Assembly: GCF_002195995.1 (NCBI RefSeq)
Contig: NZ_NHON01000044.1
Coordinates: 14,786 to 50,259, forward strand
Length of the DNA stretch: 35,474 nucleotides
Direction: 5' to 3'
Origin: Inquilinus limosus
GTDB lineage: Bacteria > Pseudomonadota > Alphaproteobacteria > DSM-16000 > Inquilinaceae
The stretch's first letter is position 1, and every line of letters begins with the position of its first letter. Shown one piece after another: positions 7,861 through 15,084 of the stretch. Below the pieces are notes generated by a model. The model did not search any database. It saw nothing but the letters and a program-made list of their open reading frames with translations, and was not told the origin of the DNA. Both the position numbers and the translations under genes were made by a program.

Positions 7861-9127
7861 GCTCACGCATCGGGTTGTTGGGGTGGTGCTGCCAGTTCAG
7901 GTACGGCCGGCCGGTGTCGACCGTCTGCATGGTGATGCAGTTGTCGACCGGGCAGACATGCATGCACAGATTGCAGCCGACGCACTCTTCCTCATTGATC
8001 TCGTAGCGGCGGCCGCCCTCGGGCGTGCGCAGCGCGAAGATCGACTGGTGCGAGGTGTCCTCGCAGGCGATGTAGCACTTGCCGCACTGGATGCAGGCGT
8101 CCTGGTCGATGTTGGCGACCGACTTGAAGTTGATGTTCAGGTCCTGCCATTCGACGAAGTTCGGCACCGCCAGCCCCTGGAAGGCGCGGGTGTCGGCGTA
8201 GCCCTTGCCGTCCATCCAGTTGGCCAGGCCGGAGGACATGTCCTCGACGATCTTGAAGCCGTGGGTCATCGCCGCGGTGCAGACCTGGACGTTGGTGGCG
8301 CCCAGCGCCATGAACTCCGCCGCGTCGCGCCAGGTCGAGACGCCGCCGATTGCCGAGATCGCCATGCCCCGGCATTCCGGGTCGCGCGCGATCTGCCCGA
8401 CCATGCGCAGCGCGATCGGCTTCACCGCCGGGCCGCAATAGCCGCCATGGGTGCCCAGCCCGTCGACCGTCGGCGTCGGGGCCATCACATCGAGGTCGAT
8501 CGACACGATCGACTGGATGGTGTTGATCAGCGACACCGCGTCGGCGCCGCCGCGCCTGGCCGCCCGCGCCGGCCCCAGGATGTTGGTGATGTTCGGCGTC
8601 AGCTTGACGATCACCGGCATGCGGGTGAACTGCTTGCACCAGCGCGCGACCATCTCGACATATTCCGGCACCTGGCCGACGGCGGAGCCCATGCCGCGCT
8701 CCGACATGCCGTGCGGGCAGCCGAAGTTCAGCTCGATGCCATCGGCGCCGGTGTCCTCGACCAGCGGCAGGATCGCCTTCCAGCTTGCCTCCTCGCAGGG
8801 CACCATCAGCGACACGATCACGGCCCGGTCCGGCCAGTCGCGCTTGACCTGCTTGATCTCGCGCAGATTGACGTCCAGCGGCCGGTCGGTGATCAGCTCG
8901 ATGTTGTTCAGGCCGGCGACGCGGGTGCCGTTGTAGCTGACGGCGCCGTAGCGGGAGGAGACGTTGACCACCGGCGGGTCCTCGCCCAGCGTCTTCCACA
9001 CCACCCCGCCCCAGCCGGCGCGGAAGGCGCGGACGACGTTGTATTCCTTGTCCGTCGGCGGCGCCGAGGCCAGCCAGTACGGGTTGGGGGAGCGGATCCC
9101 CAGGAAGTCGTTGCTCAGATCGGCCAT
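7853..9127 (-). CDS. preA: NAD-dependent dihydropyrimidine dehydrogenase, subunit PreA
   Basis: 424 residues. An FMN-binding TIM barrel of the dihydroorotate-dehydrogenase type has the catalytic loop NFGCPHGM (C137) and the phosphate-binding segment ISAIGGVSTW (258-267). A C-terminal ferredoxin domain carries two [4Fe-4S] motifs, C345-x2-C-x2-C-x3-C and C382-x2-C-x2-C-x3-CP. With PreT it reduces uracil and thymine to dihydropyrimidines in the cytoplasm, the first step of reductive pyrimidine breakdown. AGGAGG lies eight bases before the ATG. It is separated from preT by a toxin-antitoxin pair. The last two codons and the stop lie in the right arm of the repeat at 7598-7860. Confidence 0.95.
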   Translation of the reverse strand: MADLSNDFLGIRSPNPYWLASAPPTDKEYNVVRAFRAGWGGVVWKTLGEDPPVVNVSSRYGAVSYNGTRVAGLNNIELITDRPLDVNLREIKQVKRDWPDRAVIVSLMVPCEEASWKAILPLVEDTGADGIELNFGCPHGMSERGMGSAVGQVPEYVEMVARWCKQFTRMPVIVKLTPNITNILGPARAARRGGADAVSLINTIQSIVSIDLDVMAPTPTVDGLGTHGGYCGPAVKPIALRMVGQIARDPECRGMAISAIGGVSTWRDAAEFMALGATNVQVCTAAMTHGFKIVEDMSSGLANWMDGKGYADTRAFQGLAVPNFVEWQDLNINFKSVANIDQDACIQCGKCYIACEDTSHQSIFALRTPEGGRRYEINEEECVGCNLCMHVCPVDNCITMQTVDTGRPYLNWQHHPNNPMREPA

Positions 9128-9199
9128 GACAGCCTCCTGCTGGTGTTCCTCGGCTCTGCGGCCGCTTGTTTTCTCGTCCGACCGGCGGCGCCGGCCGGG

Positions 9200-9658
9200 T
9201 CAAACCGTCAACAGCGCCTCGATCTCGTCCGGCAGCCGGTCGCCCCGGAACGGGTTGCGCACGGTGACGCCGCCCAGCGTGGCGCCGTCCGCCATGTCCT
9301 CGCTCAGCAGCGTGGTGCAGCCATGGCTGCCGGCGGTCGACAGCATCATGGCGTCCCAATAGCTGAACCGCTTGGCGGCCGCTTCCAGCGCGGCGGTCAC
9401 GACATTCGTGTCAGCCGCAGCAACGGTCGCGAACAGCTCCACCCAATCACCGATCTGGGCCGCGGCATCGGCCGCCGGCAACAGGCGGCGGCGCTGGGAG
9501 GTGACGTAGAATTCCCCCAGCGCCTGGAGCGTGAGGACACTGTCCGCCTGCACCGCGCGCTCGACGATGTCCTTCGCCCGGCGGTGCTTCTCGCCCTCGG
9601 CTGTGTCGATCGCATAGACCAGGACATTGGTGTCCAAGGTGAACCGCCTATCGGTCAT
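9200..9658 (-). CDS. PIN-domain (VapC-like) toxin
   Basis: 152 residues from the ATG at 9658; a longer reading frame upstream overlaps the antitoxin and is not needed. PIN-domain acidic residues are visible: D9 in LDTNVLVYA, E49 in ALGEFYV, D102 in YWDAMM and D121 in LLSEDM. Members of this family are Mg2+-dependent ribonucleases that stop growth when free of their antitoxin. The start overlaps the antitoxin stop by 11 bases, the usual coupling for such pairs. The module sits between preT and preA on the same strand. Confidence 0.88.
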   Translation of the reverse strand: MTDRRFTLDTNVLVYAIDTAEGEKHRRAKDIVERAVQADSVLTLQALGEFYVTSQRRRLLPAADAAAQIGDWVELFATVAAADTNVVTAALEAAAKRFSYWDAMMLSTAGSHGCTTLLSEDMADGATLGGVTVRNPFRGDRLPDEIEALLTV

Positions 9659-9911
9659 GCAGCGCGTCGCGGTCGAAAGGCTCCGGCGATGCGCTGCGAT
9701 AGCCATGCGTCATGCGTGCCCGCGTCCGCTCCAGCGCCGCCTGCTGGGACGGGGTCAGCACGCGCCGGCGCGACACCGGCACCACCCGCGCCACCGGCTC
9801 GCCGCGGCGGGTGATGATGAATTCCTGGCCGGATTCGACCGCGCGGATCATCTCGGCGAAGCCCTGATTGGCTTCGCGCAGGGTGATGGTGGTGCTGGAT
9901 CCGTCGCTCAT
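9648..9911 (-). CDS. Phd/YefM-type antitoxin
   Basis: 87 residues. The N-terminal half is the typical Phd/YefM fold: ITLREANQGFAEMIRAVESGQEFIITRRGEPVARVVPV. That stretch, here read in two parts, has the R-x-x-x-x-F-x-x-x-x-x-x-x-x-G pattern and an RRGEPVA turn. The C-terminal third is charged and probably disordered until it binds the PIN toxin. GGAGG lies nine bases before the ATG. It starts 38 bases after the preT stop, and the short palindrome in that gap is a likely autoregulatory site. Confidence 0.88.
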   Translation of the reverse strand: MSDGSSTTITLREANQGFAEMIRAVESGQEFIITRRGEPVARVVPVSRRRVLTPSQQAALERTRARMTHGYRSASPEPFDRDALHDR

Positions 9912-9932
9912 GGCGTCACTCCTCCGAATGCA

Positions 9933-9944
9933 CTACTTATGTAG
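9933..9944 (-). promoter_or_regulatory. Candidate operator of the toxin-antitoxin module
   Basis: CTAC-TTAT-GTAG palindrome in the 38-base gap between the preT stop and the antitoxin start, in an AT-richer patch than the flanks. Phd-family antitoxins bind short palindromes overlapping their own promoter, so this is the natural candidate. No convincing -35/-10 pair was seen. Confidence 0.4.
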
Positions 9945-9949
9945 CACAT

Positions 9950-11308
9950 TCAGCGCCGCAGCGCCCGGTCGATCGACAGCGCCGCCAGCTTGCCGTCCTG
10001 CACGGCGCTGACGGTCAGGTCCTGGCCGGGCACGCAGTCGCCGCCGGCCCAGACGCCGGACAGCGAGGTCTGCTTCTCCTCGTTCACGGCGATCCGGTTG
10101 CCGGCCATGTCCAGCGTCTCCGCCTCATTGGCAAAGGCGGAGGGCACCAGGTACTGGCCGATGGCGGTGAAGACCTGGTCGGCCAGCACGGTGAAGCGGT
10201 CGCCGGTGCCGGTCAGGCGGCCCTGGGCGTCGAGCTGGGTGTGCTCGAACTCGACCTCCTTCACCGACGGGCCGCGGCCGTTGGCCGGCCAGCCCAGGAT
10301 GCGGCGCGGCTGGGCCCAGTGCCGGACGGTGACACCGTTGACCTGGGTCCAGTCCTGCTCCTTCCAGGTGGCGGTCATCTGCTCGGCGCCGCGGCGGTAG
10401 ACCAGCGTCACCTCCTCCGCCCCCAGCCGCTTGGCCTGGGTGGCGGCGTCGATCGCGGTATTGCCGCCGCCGATCACCACCACACGGCGGCCGACCGGCA
10501 CCGATCCCTTGTCCGCGGCCTGGCGGAGCCGGGCGATGAAATCGACCGCGCTCTCCACCCCGGCCAGGGCCTCGCCGTCGCAGCCCAGGGCGTTGGCGGC
10601 GTTGTGGCCGAGGCCGAGGAACACGGCGTCGTAGTCGCGTCGCAGCTCGCTGAGGGAGACGTCGCGGCCCAGCGCCACGCCGGCGCGGATCTCGATGCCG
10701 CCGATCTCGAGGATGTAGGCCAGCTCGGCCTGGGCGAAGCCGTCCGCCATCTTGTAGGCGGCCAGGCCGTATTCGTTCAGCCCGCCGCCCTTCGCCTTGG
10801 CCTCGAACACGACGACGTCGTGGCCCAGCACGGCGAGGCGGTGGGCGCAGGCCAGGCCGGCCGGGCCGGCGCCGACCACGGCGACGCGCCGGCCGGTCGA
10901 CGGCGCGCGGCTGAACAGCTGCTCGTCGCGCAGGAAGACATGGTCGGTGGCGTAGCGCTGCAGGGCGCTGATCGCCACCGGCTTCTCCTCCTGGTGGTTG
11001 CGGACGCACGCGTCCTCGCACAGCTCCTCGACCGGGCAGACCCGGGCGCACATGCCGCCCATGATGTTGGCGGTCAGGATGGTCTGCGCCGCGCCCTTCA
11101 CATTGTCGGTGGCGATGCCCTTGATGAAGGCCGGGATGTCGATCCCGGTGGGGCAGGCCTCGATGCAGGGCGCGTCGTAGCAGAAATAGCAGCGGCTGGA
11201 TTCGATCAGCGCCGTGCGCCGGTCGAGCGGCGGATGGATCTCCGCGAAGTCCTCGGCGATGCGGTCGGCGCCGAGGCGCCCGGCCGCGATGTCGGATCCC
11301 GTCGTCAT
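9950..11308 (-). CDS. preT: NAD-dependent dihydropyrimidine dehydrogenase, subunit PreT
   Basis: 452 residues, from the ATG at 11308 (GGAGG eight bases upstream); an earlier in-frame start at 11353 has no ribosome site. The GltD-like layout is an N-terminal pair of cysteine clusters for Fe-S centres (C40..C43..C48..C52P and C87..C91P..C97..C101), then the FAD-binding GAGPAG (146-151) and the NAD-binding GGGNTA (280-285) in a second Rossmann fold. It takes electrons from NADH and passes them to PreA. It is the first gene after the RutR-box promoter region and is transcribed toward preA, with the toxin-antitoxin pair in between. Confidence 0.93.
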   Translation of the reverse strand: MTTGSDIAAGRLGADRIAEDFAEIHPPLDRRTALIESSRCYFCYDAPCIEACPTGIDIPAFIKGIATDNVKGAAQTILTANIMGGMCARVCPVEELCEDACVRNHQEEKPVAISALQRYATDHVFLRDEQLFSRAPSTGRRVAVVGAGPAGLACAHRLAVLGHDVVVFEAKAKGGGLNEYGLAAYKMADGFAQAELAYILEIGGIEIRAGVALGRDVSLSELRRDYDAVFLGLGHNAANALGCDGEALAGVESAVDFIARLRQAADKGSVPVGRRVVVIGGGNTAIDAATQAKRLGAEEVTLVYRRGAEQMTATWKEQDWTQVNGVTVRHWAQPRRILGWPANGRGPSVKEVEFEHTQLDAQGRLTGTGDRFTVLADQVFTAIGQYLVPSAFANEAETLDMAGNRIAVNEEKQTSLSGVWAGGDCVPGQDLTVSAVQDGKLAALSIDRALRR

Positions 11309-11440
11309 TCCCAGCCTCCGATGACCCGATCCGGCAGGCCCCTCGCCCGCCATCCCCGGCTTACATCCCGACGCCGCATCCGGATTTCCCGGTTTCGATC
11401 GCGGCCCCGCACCTCACCTGAGCGGAACGGTATCGAGAAC

Positions 11441-11456
11441 CTGACCAAATGGTCAA
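11441..11456. promoter_or_regulatory. RutR box in the preT / glycolipid-binding-protein divergent promoter region
   Basis: On the minus strand the site reads TTGACCATTTGGTCAG. The published RutR consensus is TTGACCANNTGGTCAA, so 13 of 14 defined positions agree. It lies 133 bases before the preT ATG and 83 bases before the divergent gene at 11539. TTGACC at its upstream edge could also serve as a -35 element for preT, with GATACC about 17 bases further on as a weak -10, in which case RutR would block polymerase. A RutR homologue is encoded 2.3 kb away. Confidence 0.82.
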
Positions 11457-11538
11457 CTCTATTTTCAATTGAGAGTGGCTATCATTTGCGTTTGTTTCAG
11501 GGCGTCGAATCATGCTAGGAACATTTCAGGAACGATAA

Positions 11539-12114
11539 ATGGCAGCGCGGGAGAGACGGCGCATGGACCGACATGTCCGATGGGCCCCGGCCCAAGGCAT
11601 CGGCCTGGAGCATCTGCGGCTGCACCGCAGCGGCGCCTGGATTCAGGCCGACAGCGTGGTGATCGGCGGCGATGAAGGCGTGGAATGGGCCCTGAGCTAC
11701 ACCATGGTGATGGATGCCGAATGGCGGGTGCGGTCGGTGGCGGTGACCGACCATGCCGGGGACCGGCGGCTGCGGCTGATCGCGGATGGCGGCGGCGCCT
11801 GGACCACCGGCGACGGCACGCCGCTGCCGCAGCTGGACGGCTGCATCGATGTCGACCTGGTGGCGACGCCCTTCACCAACACGCTGCCGATCCGCCGGCT
11901 GGGGCTGGAGCCCGGCGAAGCGGCCGAGATCCGGGTGGCCTATCTGCCGCTGCCGGACCTGGTGCCCTTCGCCGCGTCGCAGCGCTACACCCACCTCGCC
12001 CTGCGGCGCTGGCGCTTCGAATCGCTGGATGGCAGCGGCTTCACCGCCGAGATCAGCACCGACGCCAACGAGCTGGTGCTGGACTATCCCGGCCTGTACC
12101 GACGCGTGGGGTGA
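11539..12114 (+). CDS. Putative glycolipid-binding family protein
   Basis: 191 residues from the ATG at 11539 (CAGGAA upstream); an ATG at 11563 behind GGGAGAG is equally possible and gives the family's usual short N-terminus (RHVRW). Features of the putative glycolipid-binding family (PF06475): the opening VRW..GLEHLRL, WTTGDGTPLPQLDGCIDVDL in the middle (read in parts), and ATPFTNTLPIRRL, with YTHLALRRWRFES near the end. Structures of this family show a beta barrel; the biological role is unknown. It shares the upstream region carrying the RutR box with preT but has no obvious link to pyrimidine use. Confidence 0.75.
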   Translation: MAARERRRMDRHVRWAPAQGIGLEHLRLHRSGAWIQADSVVIGGDEGVEWALSYTMVMDAEWRVRSVAVTDHAGDRRLRLIADGGGAWTTGDGTPLPQLDGCIDVDLVATPFTNTLPIRRLGLEPGEAAEIRVAYLPLPDLVPFAASQRYTHLALRRWRFESLDGSGFTAEISTDANELVLDYPGLYRRVG

Positions 12115-12126
12115 GACCGGCCAGCC

Positions 12127-12708
12127 TCAGACAGCATCGCCCGAGCGCTGCCGCTGGCGGAAGCGGCGGACCTTGTCGGAGGTGCCGCAATCGGCCATCA
12201 GGCACCAGCGCCGGCTGGCGTTCTTGCTGCGGTCATAGAACAGCCAGGCGCAGTCATGGCCGGCGCAGCGCTTCAGCCGTGCCGGCTCGCCCTGGAGCAG
12301 GAGGTCGAGCGCGTCCATCGCCAGGCGATGCCGTACCGCCGTCCCGTCCGCGGGCGGCGCATCCCGCCAGGCGCCTCCGGCCGCGGTGACGGTCAACCGG
12401 CGCCGGGCCGCGGCCTCCGCCACCTCCGCCTGCAGCTCGGCCACCGCCTCCGCCGGCGGATCGGCCCGGGTCGCCATGGCGTCGAGCACCGCATGCAGCG
12501 TCGCGCGCAGCCGGATCAGCCGGGCCCAGCCCGCCGCATCGATCCGCGGCGTCTCGCCGAAGACGCGGGCGCACCACGCGGCCAAAGCGGCGGGGGTGCC
12601 CGCCCGCTCCCGCGGTCCCGGCCCGTCCCAGCCGGACACGGTGTTGCAGAAATCCAGGCAGGCGAAGCCGCCGACCAGCTGCGGTTCGGACGGGTGCTCA
12701 CAAGGCAT
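12127..12708 (-). CDS. CGNR-type zinc-finger / ABATE-domain protein with altered CGNR motif
   Basis: 193 residues, ATG at 12708. The N-terminal ABATE domain is recognisable by GGFACLDFCNTV (the usual G..LDFxNT). The C-terminal zinc finger has C-AGHD-C, LFYDRSKNASRRWC and CLMADCG, giving four cysteines (CxxxxC and CxxxxC). Family members normally read M-x-x-C-G-N-R-x-K; here it is MADCGTSDK, so the Asn-Arg pair is lost. These proteins are thought to be DNA-binding regulators. Convergent with the gene at 11539-12114 and divergent from the exporter at 12784, which it may control. Confidence 0.85.
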   Translation of the reverse strand: MPCEHPSEPQLVGGFACLDFCNTVSGWDGPGPRERAGTPAALAAWCARVFGETPRIDAAGWARLIRLRATLHAVLDAMATRADPPAEAVAELQAEVAEAAARRRLTVTAAGGAWRDAPPADGTAVRHRLAMDALDLLLQGEPARLKRCAGHDCAWLFYDRSKNASRRWCLMADCGTSDKVRRFRQRQRSGDAV

Positions 12709-12726
12709 GAAACCAGCATAGCCCCT

Positions 12727-12755
12727 TTGACAGGTTTCAGCGAGGCCTATATCGT
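12727..12755 (+). promoter_or_regulatory. Promoter of the EamA-type exporter gene
   Basis: TTGACA at 12727-12732, a 17-base spacer and TATCGT at 12750-12755, in the 75-base gap between two divergent genes. A perfect -35 and ideal spacing support a housekeeping sigma-factor promoter, transcribing toward the ATG at 12784. Confidence 0.6.
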
Positions 12756-12783
12756 TACCGGCAAACGTCAGAAAGATGGTTAC

Positions 12784-13671
12784 ATGCGCTGGAACGCCCT
12801 CGGCCGGCTCTATGCCGGCGTCGGCCTGTCGGGCATCGGCCCGATCCTGGTCCGGACCAGCCCGGTCGACCCCGCCGCCACCGCCTTCTGGCGCCTGACG
12901 CTCAGCTGCATCCCGGCGGCGATCGTGGCCTGGCGGTCGCCCGGCATGCCGGCGCGCGACATCGGCCTGGCCCTGCTGGCGGGGGTGATGCTGGCCGCCG
13001 ACCTGGTGCTGTGGAATGCCTCGATCGTGCGCACCAGCGTGCTGGAGGCGACGCTGCTGGTGATGATCTACCCGCTGCTGGTGGCGCTGCTGCCGGCGCT
13101 GTGGCGGTGGTGCCGGCCGGACGGAAGGGTGGTCGGCGGCGGCCTCGTCGCCTTCCTCGGCATCGCCATCCTGGCCGGGGCCCGCGGCGCCGCCGGCGGC
13201 GACCTGCTGGGCAACGGCATGGCCCTGCTGGCCGCCCTGTTCTACGCCGTGTGCTTCCTGATCTCGGCGGCGCTGTGCCGGCGGCGGGACGCCGCCACCG
13301 TCACCTTCTGGACCCTGGTCGGCGCCGCGCTGGGCGCGCTGCCGGTGGCGCTGCTGCAGGACCGGATCCTGCCGGCGGCGCCGTCCGGCTGGCTGAACCT
13401 GGCGGCCCAGGCGCTGATCGCCTTCGCCTCCCAGCTGCTGGTCGCCCGGGCGCTGCGCACGCTCGACGCCGGCTTCTCCGCCGTCGCCGGCTACGGCCAG
13501 CCGGTGGTGGCGACGCTGCTGGCCTGGCCGATCCTGGGCCAGGTGCCGCAGGCCGCGGCGCTGGTCGGCAGCGTCTTCATCATCGCCGGCATCGCCCTGG
13601 CCGGACGCGGCGAGGCGGACCGCGCCCGACCAGCCCGGCCACGGACGGCGGAGCCGGCGCCCGGCCGCTAG
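12784..13671 (+). CDS. EamA/DMT-family transporter
   Basis: 295 residues, inner membrane, with about ten hydrophobic helices in two EamA halves. The first contains SGIGPILVRTSPVDPAATAFWR, read in parts, a standard opening of the family (substrate-path helix plus R-x-x). The second half ends with QPVVATLLAWPILGQ and a final helix GSVFIIAGIALAG. It is followed by a short basic tail rich in Arg and Pro. Likely exports a small metabolite or amino acid; the substrate cannot be told. The ATG at 12784 has only a weak purine-rich ribosome site. Confidence 0.9.
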   Translation: MRWNALGRLYAGVGLSGIGPILVRTSPVDPAATAFWRLTLSCIPAAIVAWRSPGMPARDIGLALLAGVMLAADLVLWNASIVRTSVLEATLLVMIYPLLVALLPALWRWCRPDGRVVGGGLVAFLGIAILAGARGAAGGDLLGNGMALLAALFYAVCFLISAALCRRRDAATVTFWTLVGAALGALPVALLQDRILPAAPSGWLNLAAQALIAFASQLLVARALRTLDAGFSAVAGYGQPVVATLLAWPILGQVPQAAALVGSVFIIAGIALAGRGEADRARPARPRTAEPAPGR

Positions 13672-13710
13672 CCTATCGACGGGGCCGGCCATCCGGCCGA
13701 TGATGCCGGC

Positions 13711-14406
13711 ATGACCGATGCCGAGACGCTGGACCCGCCGGACGACGACGCCGGCCCCGCCCTGGGACCGCGGCCGGGCGCTGGCTCGGGCGGCCGCCTG
13801 CGCCGGGCCCGTGAGGCGCAGATCCTCGACGCCGCCGAGGGCGTGTTCGCCGAGGCCGGCTTCTCCGGCGCCACCATGCAGGGCATCGCCGAGCGCGCCG
13901 GCCTGCCCAAGGCCAACGTCCACTACTATTTCGGCACCAAGGAGGCGCTGTACCGCGCCGTGCTGTCCCGCATCCTCGACCTCTGGGTCGACGCCTTCGA
14001 CCATCTGGTGCCGGAGCGCGACCCGGCCGAGGCGCTGACGGCCTATATCCGCGACAAGATGCGCTGGTCCCGCAGCCGGCCGCTGGCGTCGAAGGTCTTC
14101 GCCAACGAGATCATCCACGGCGCGCCGCAGGTCGCCGACTACCTGTCCGGCAAGCTGAAGCGGACGATCGACGAGAAGGCCCGGGTGATCGAGGGCTGGA
14201 TCGCCGCCGGCCGGATGGCGCCGGTCGACCCGCGGCACCTGGTCTTCAGCCTGTGGGCCGTGACCCAGACCTATGCCGATTTCGAGGCCCAGATCCGGGC
14301 CGTGCTGGGCCGCGAGGCGATGGATGACGACGTCTTCCTGGTCGCCAGCCGCCACGTCACCGGGCTGATCCTGCGCGGCTGCGGGCTGAAGCCGCGCGGC
14401 GGCTGA
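13711..14406 (+). CDS. rutR: RutR-like TetR-family regulator of pyrimidine catabolism
   Basis: 231 residues. The N-terminal TetR helix-turn-helix (about residues 30-80) has ILDAAEGVFAEAGFSGATM and NVHYYFGTKEALYRAVL. The C-terminal ligand domain matches E. coli RutR in several stretches I know: AYIRDKM, IDEKARVIEGWIAAGRMAPVDP, HLVFSLWAVTQTYADF. RutR is released from DNA by uracil or thymine and controls pyrimidine use. The RutR box upstream of preT at 11441-11456 makes local regulation very likely. About 25 extra acidic/Pro-Gly residues precede the HTH, which is longer than usual. It follows the exporter gene by 39 bases. Confidence 0.85.
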   Translation: MTDAETLDPPDDDAGPALGPRPGAGSGGRLRRAREAQILDAAEGVFAEAGFSGATMQGIAERAGLPKANVHYYFGTKEALYRAVLSRILDLWVDAFDHLVPERDPAEALTAYIRDKMRWSRSRPLASKVFANEIIHGAPQVADYLSGKLKRTIDEKARVIEGWIAAGRMAPVDPRHLVFSLWAVTQTYADFEAQIRAVLGREAMDDDVFLVASRHVTGLILRGCGLKPRGG

Positions 14407-14466
14407 TCCGCCGTCGCGGCACGCCGTCCATGGCGGCGCGGGCCGCTTTGCGCTAAAGGATGGGCC

Positions 14467-15072
14467 ATGCATCCGCGCCTCCTCATCCCCCTGGCCCTGC
14501 TCGCCCTCGCCGCCTGCGCCGCGGAGCCGCACCAGCCGGCGCTGCCGCCCACGGTGCTGCAGAGCGGCGCCGTCCAGGGCGAAGCCGCCTTCGACCGCAG
14601 CCGCGGCGAGGCCCTGCTGGCCCAGGCCAAGGCCGCCGAGGCCCGCAACCCCGGCGAGGCCAAGAGCCTGTACCGCCAGGCCGGCATGGCCTGGCCCGAC
14701 CTGACCGACGCCTGGGACGGGCTGAAGCGCGTCTCGGCGAAGCAGAACGACGCGGCCGAGGCCAGGGCCGCCGGCTTCATGGCCGAGCGGGTGAAGCTGT
14801 ATCCCGGCACCGCCATCGCCTCGCAGCGCGAGGTCAACATGGCGCTGCACAGCTACATCCAGACGCAGACCCAGCAGCCGACCGACGGGCCGGAGCAGCT
14901 GGCCTATGCCAAGCGGCTGGGCGAGTTCTACGACGCGCAATACGCCCTCGCCGGCTTCTACACGCGCGAGAAGAACTTCGGGAACATCGAGACGCACGAC
15001 CTGCCGGCGGTGGCGCTGTCCGGCGGCGGCATCATCGGCTATGGCGTCAGCATGGCGACCAAGTTCAACTGA
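14467..15072 (+). CDS. Lipoprotein with TPR-like helices, function unknown
   Basis: 201 residues. Signal peptide MHPRLLIPLALLALAAC with lipobox LAAC, cleaved before Cys17. The mature part is helical, with Ala/Glu-rich segments of about 34 residues (EALLAQAKAAEARNPGEAK, LYRQAGMAWPDLTDAWDGL) that resemble tetratricopeptide repeats. A C-terminal AVALSGGGIIGYGVSM segment is probably a short beta or loop region. The function is not known. The ATG lies 60 bases past rutR. It is convergent with the protease gene at 15085. Confidence 0.75.
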   Translation: MHPRLLIPLALLALAACAAEPHQPALPPTVLQSGAVQGEAAFDRSRGEALLAQAKAAEARNPGEAKSLYRQAGMAWPDLTDAWDGLKRVSAKQNDAAEARAAGFMAERVKLYPGTAIASQREVNMALHSYIQTQTQQPTDGPEQLAYAKRLGEFYDAQYALAGFYTREKNFGNIETHDLPAVALSGGGIIGYGVSMATKFN

Positions 15073-15084
15073 GGGACAGGCGGG

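Noticed and set aside
7564-7866. Overlapping 60-150 residue frames on both strands inside the 7598-7860 element
   Set aside because: They arise from the inverted repeat itself, have no ribosome sites and read similarly on both strands because of the palindrome.
2824-9814. Plus-strand open frames of 269 to 830 residues opposite the pyrimidine locus
   Set aside because: They lie opposite well-supported genes, are rich in Arg, His, Asp and Gly in repeating patterns, and show no domain; they are frame shadows.
12256-12783. Long upstream extension of the EamA transporter reading frame
   Set aside because: It runs antisense to the CGNR-type gene, has no transporter similarity, and the membrane protein with its promoter starts at 12784.
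12709-14997. Very long minus-strand frame continuing upstream of the CGNR-type gene
   Set aside because: It is antisense to rutR and the exporter, with low-complexity Arg/Gly/Gln content typical of empty frames in GC-rich DNA.
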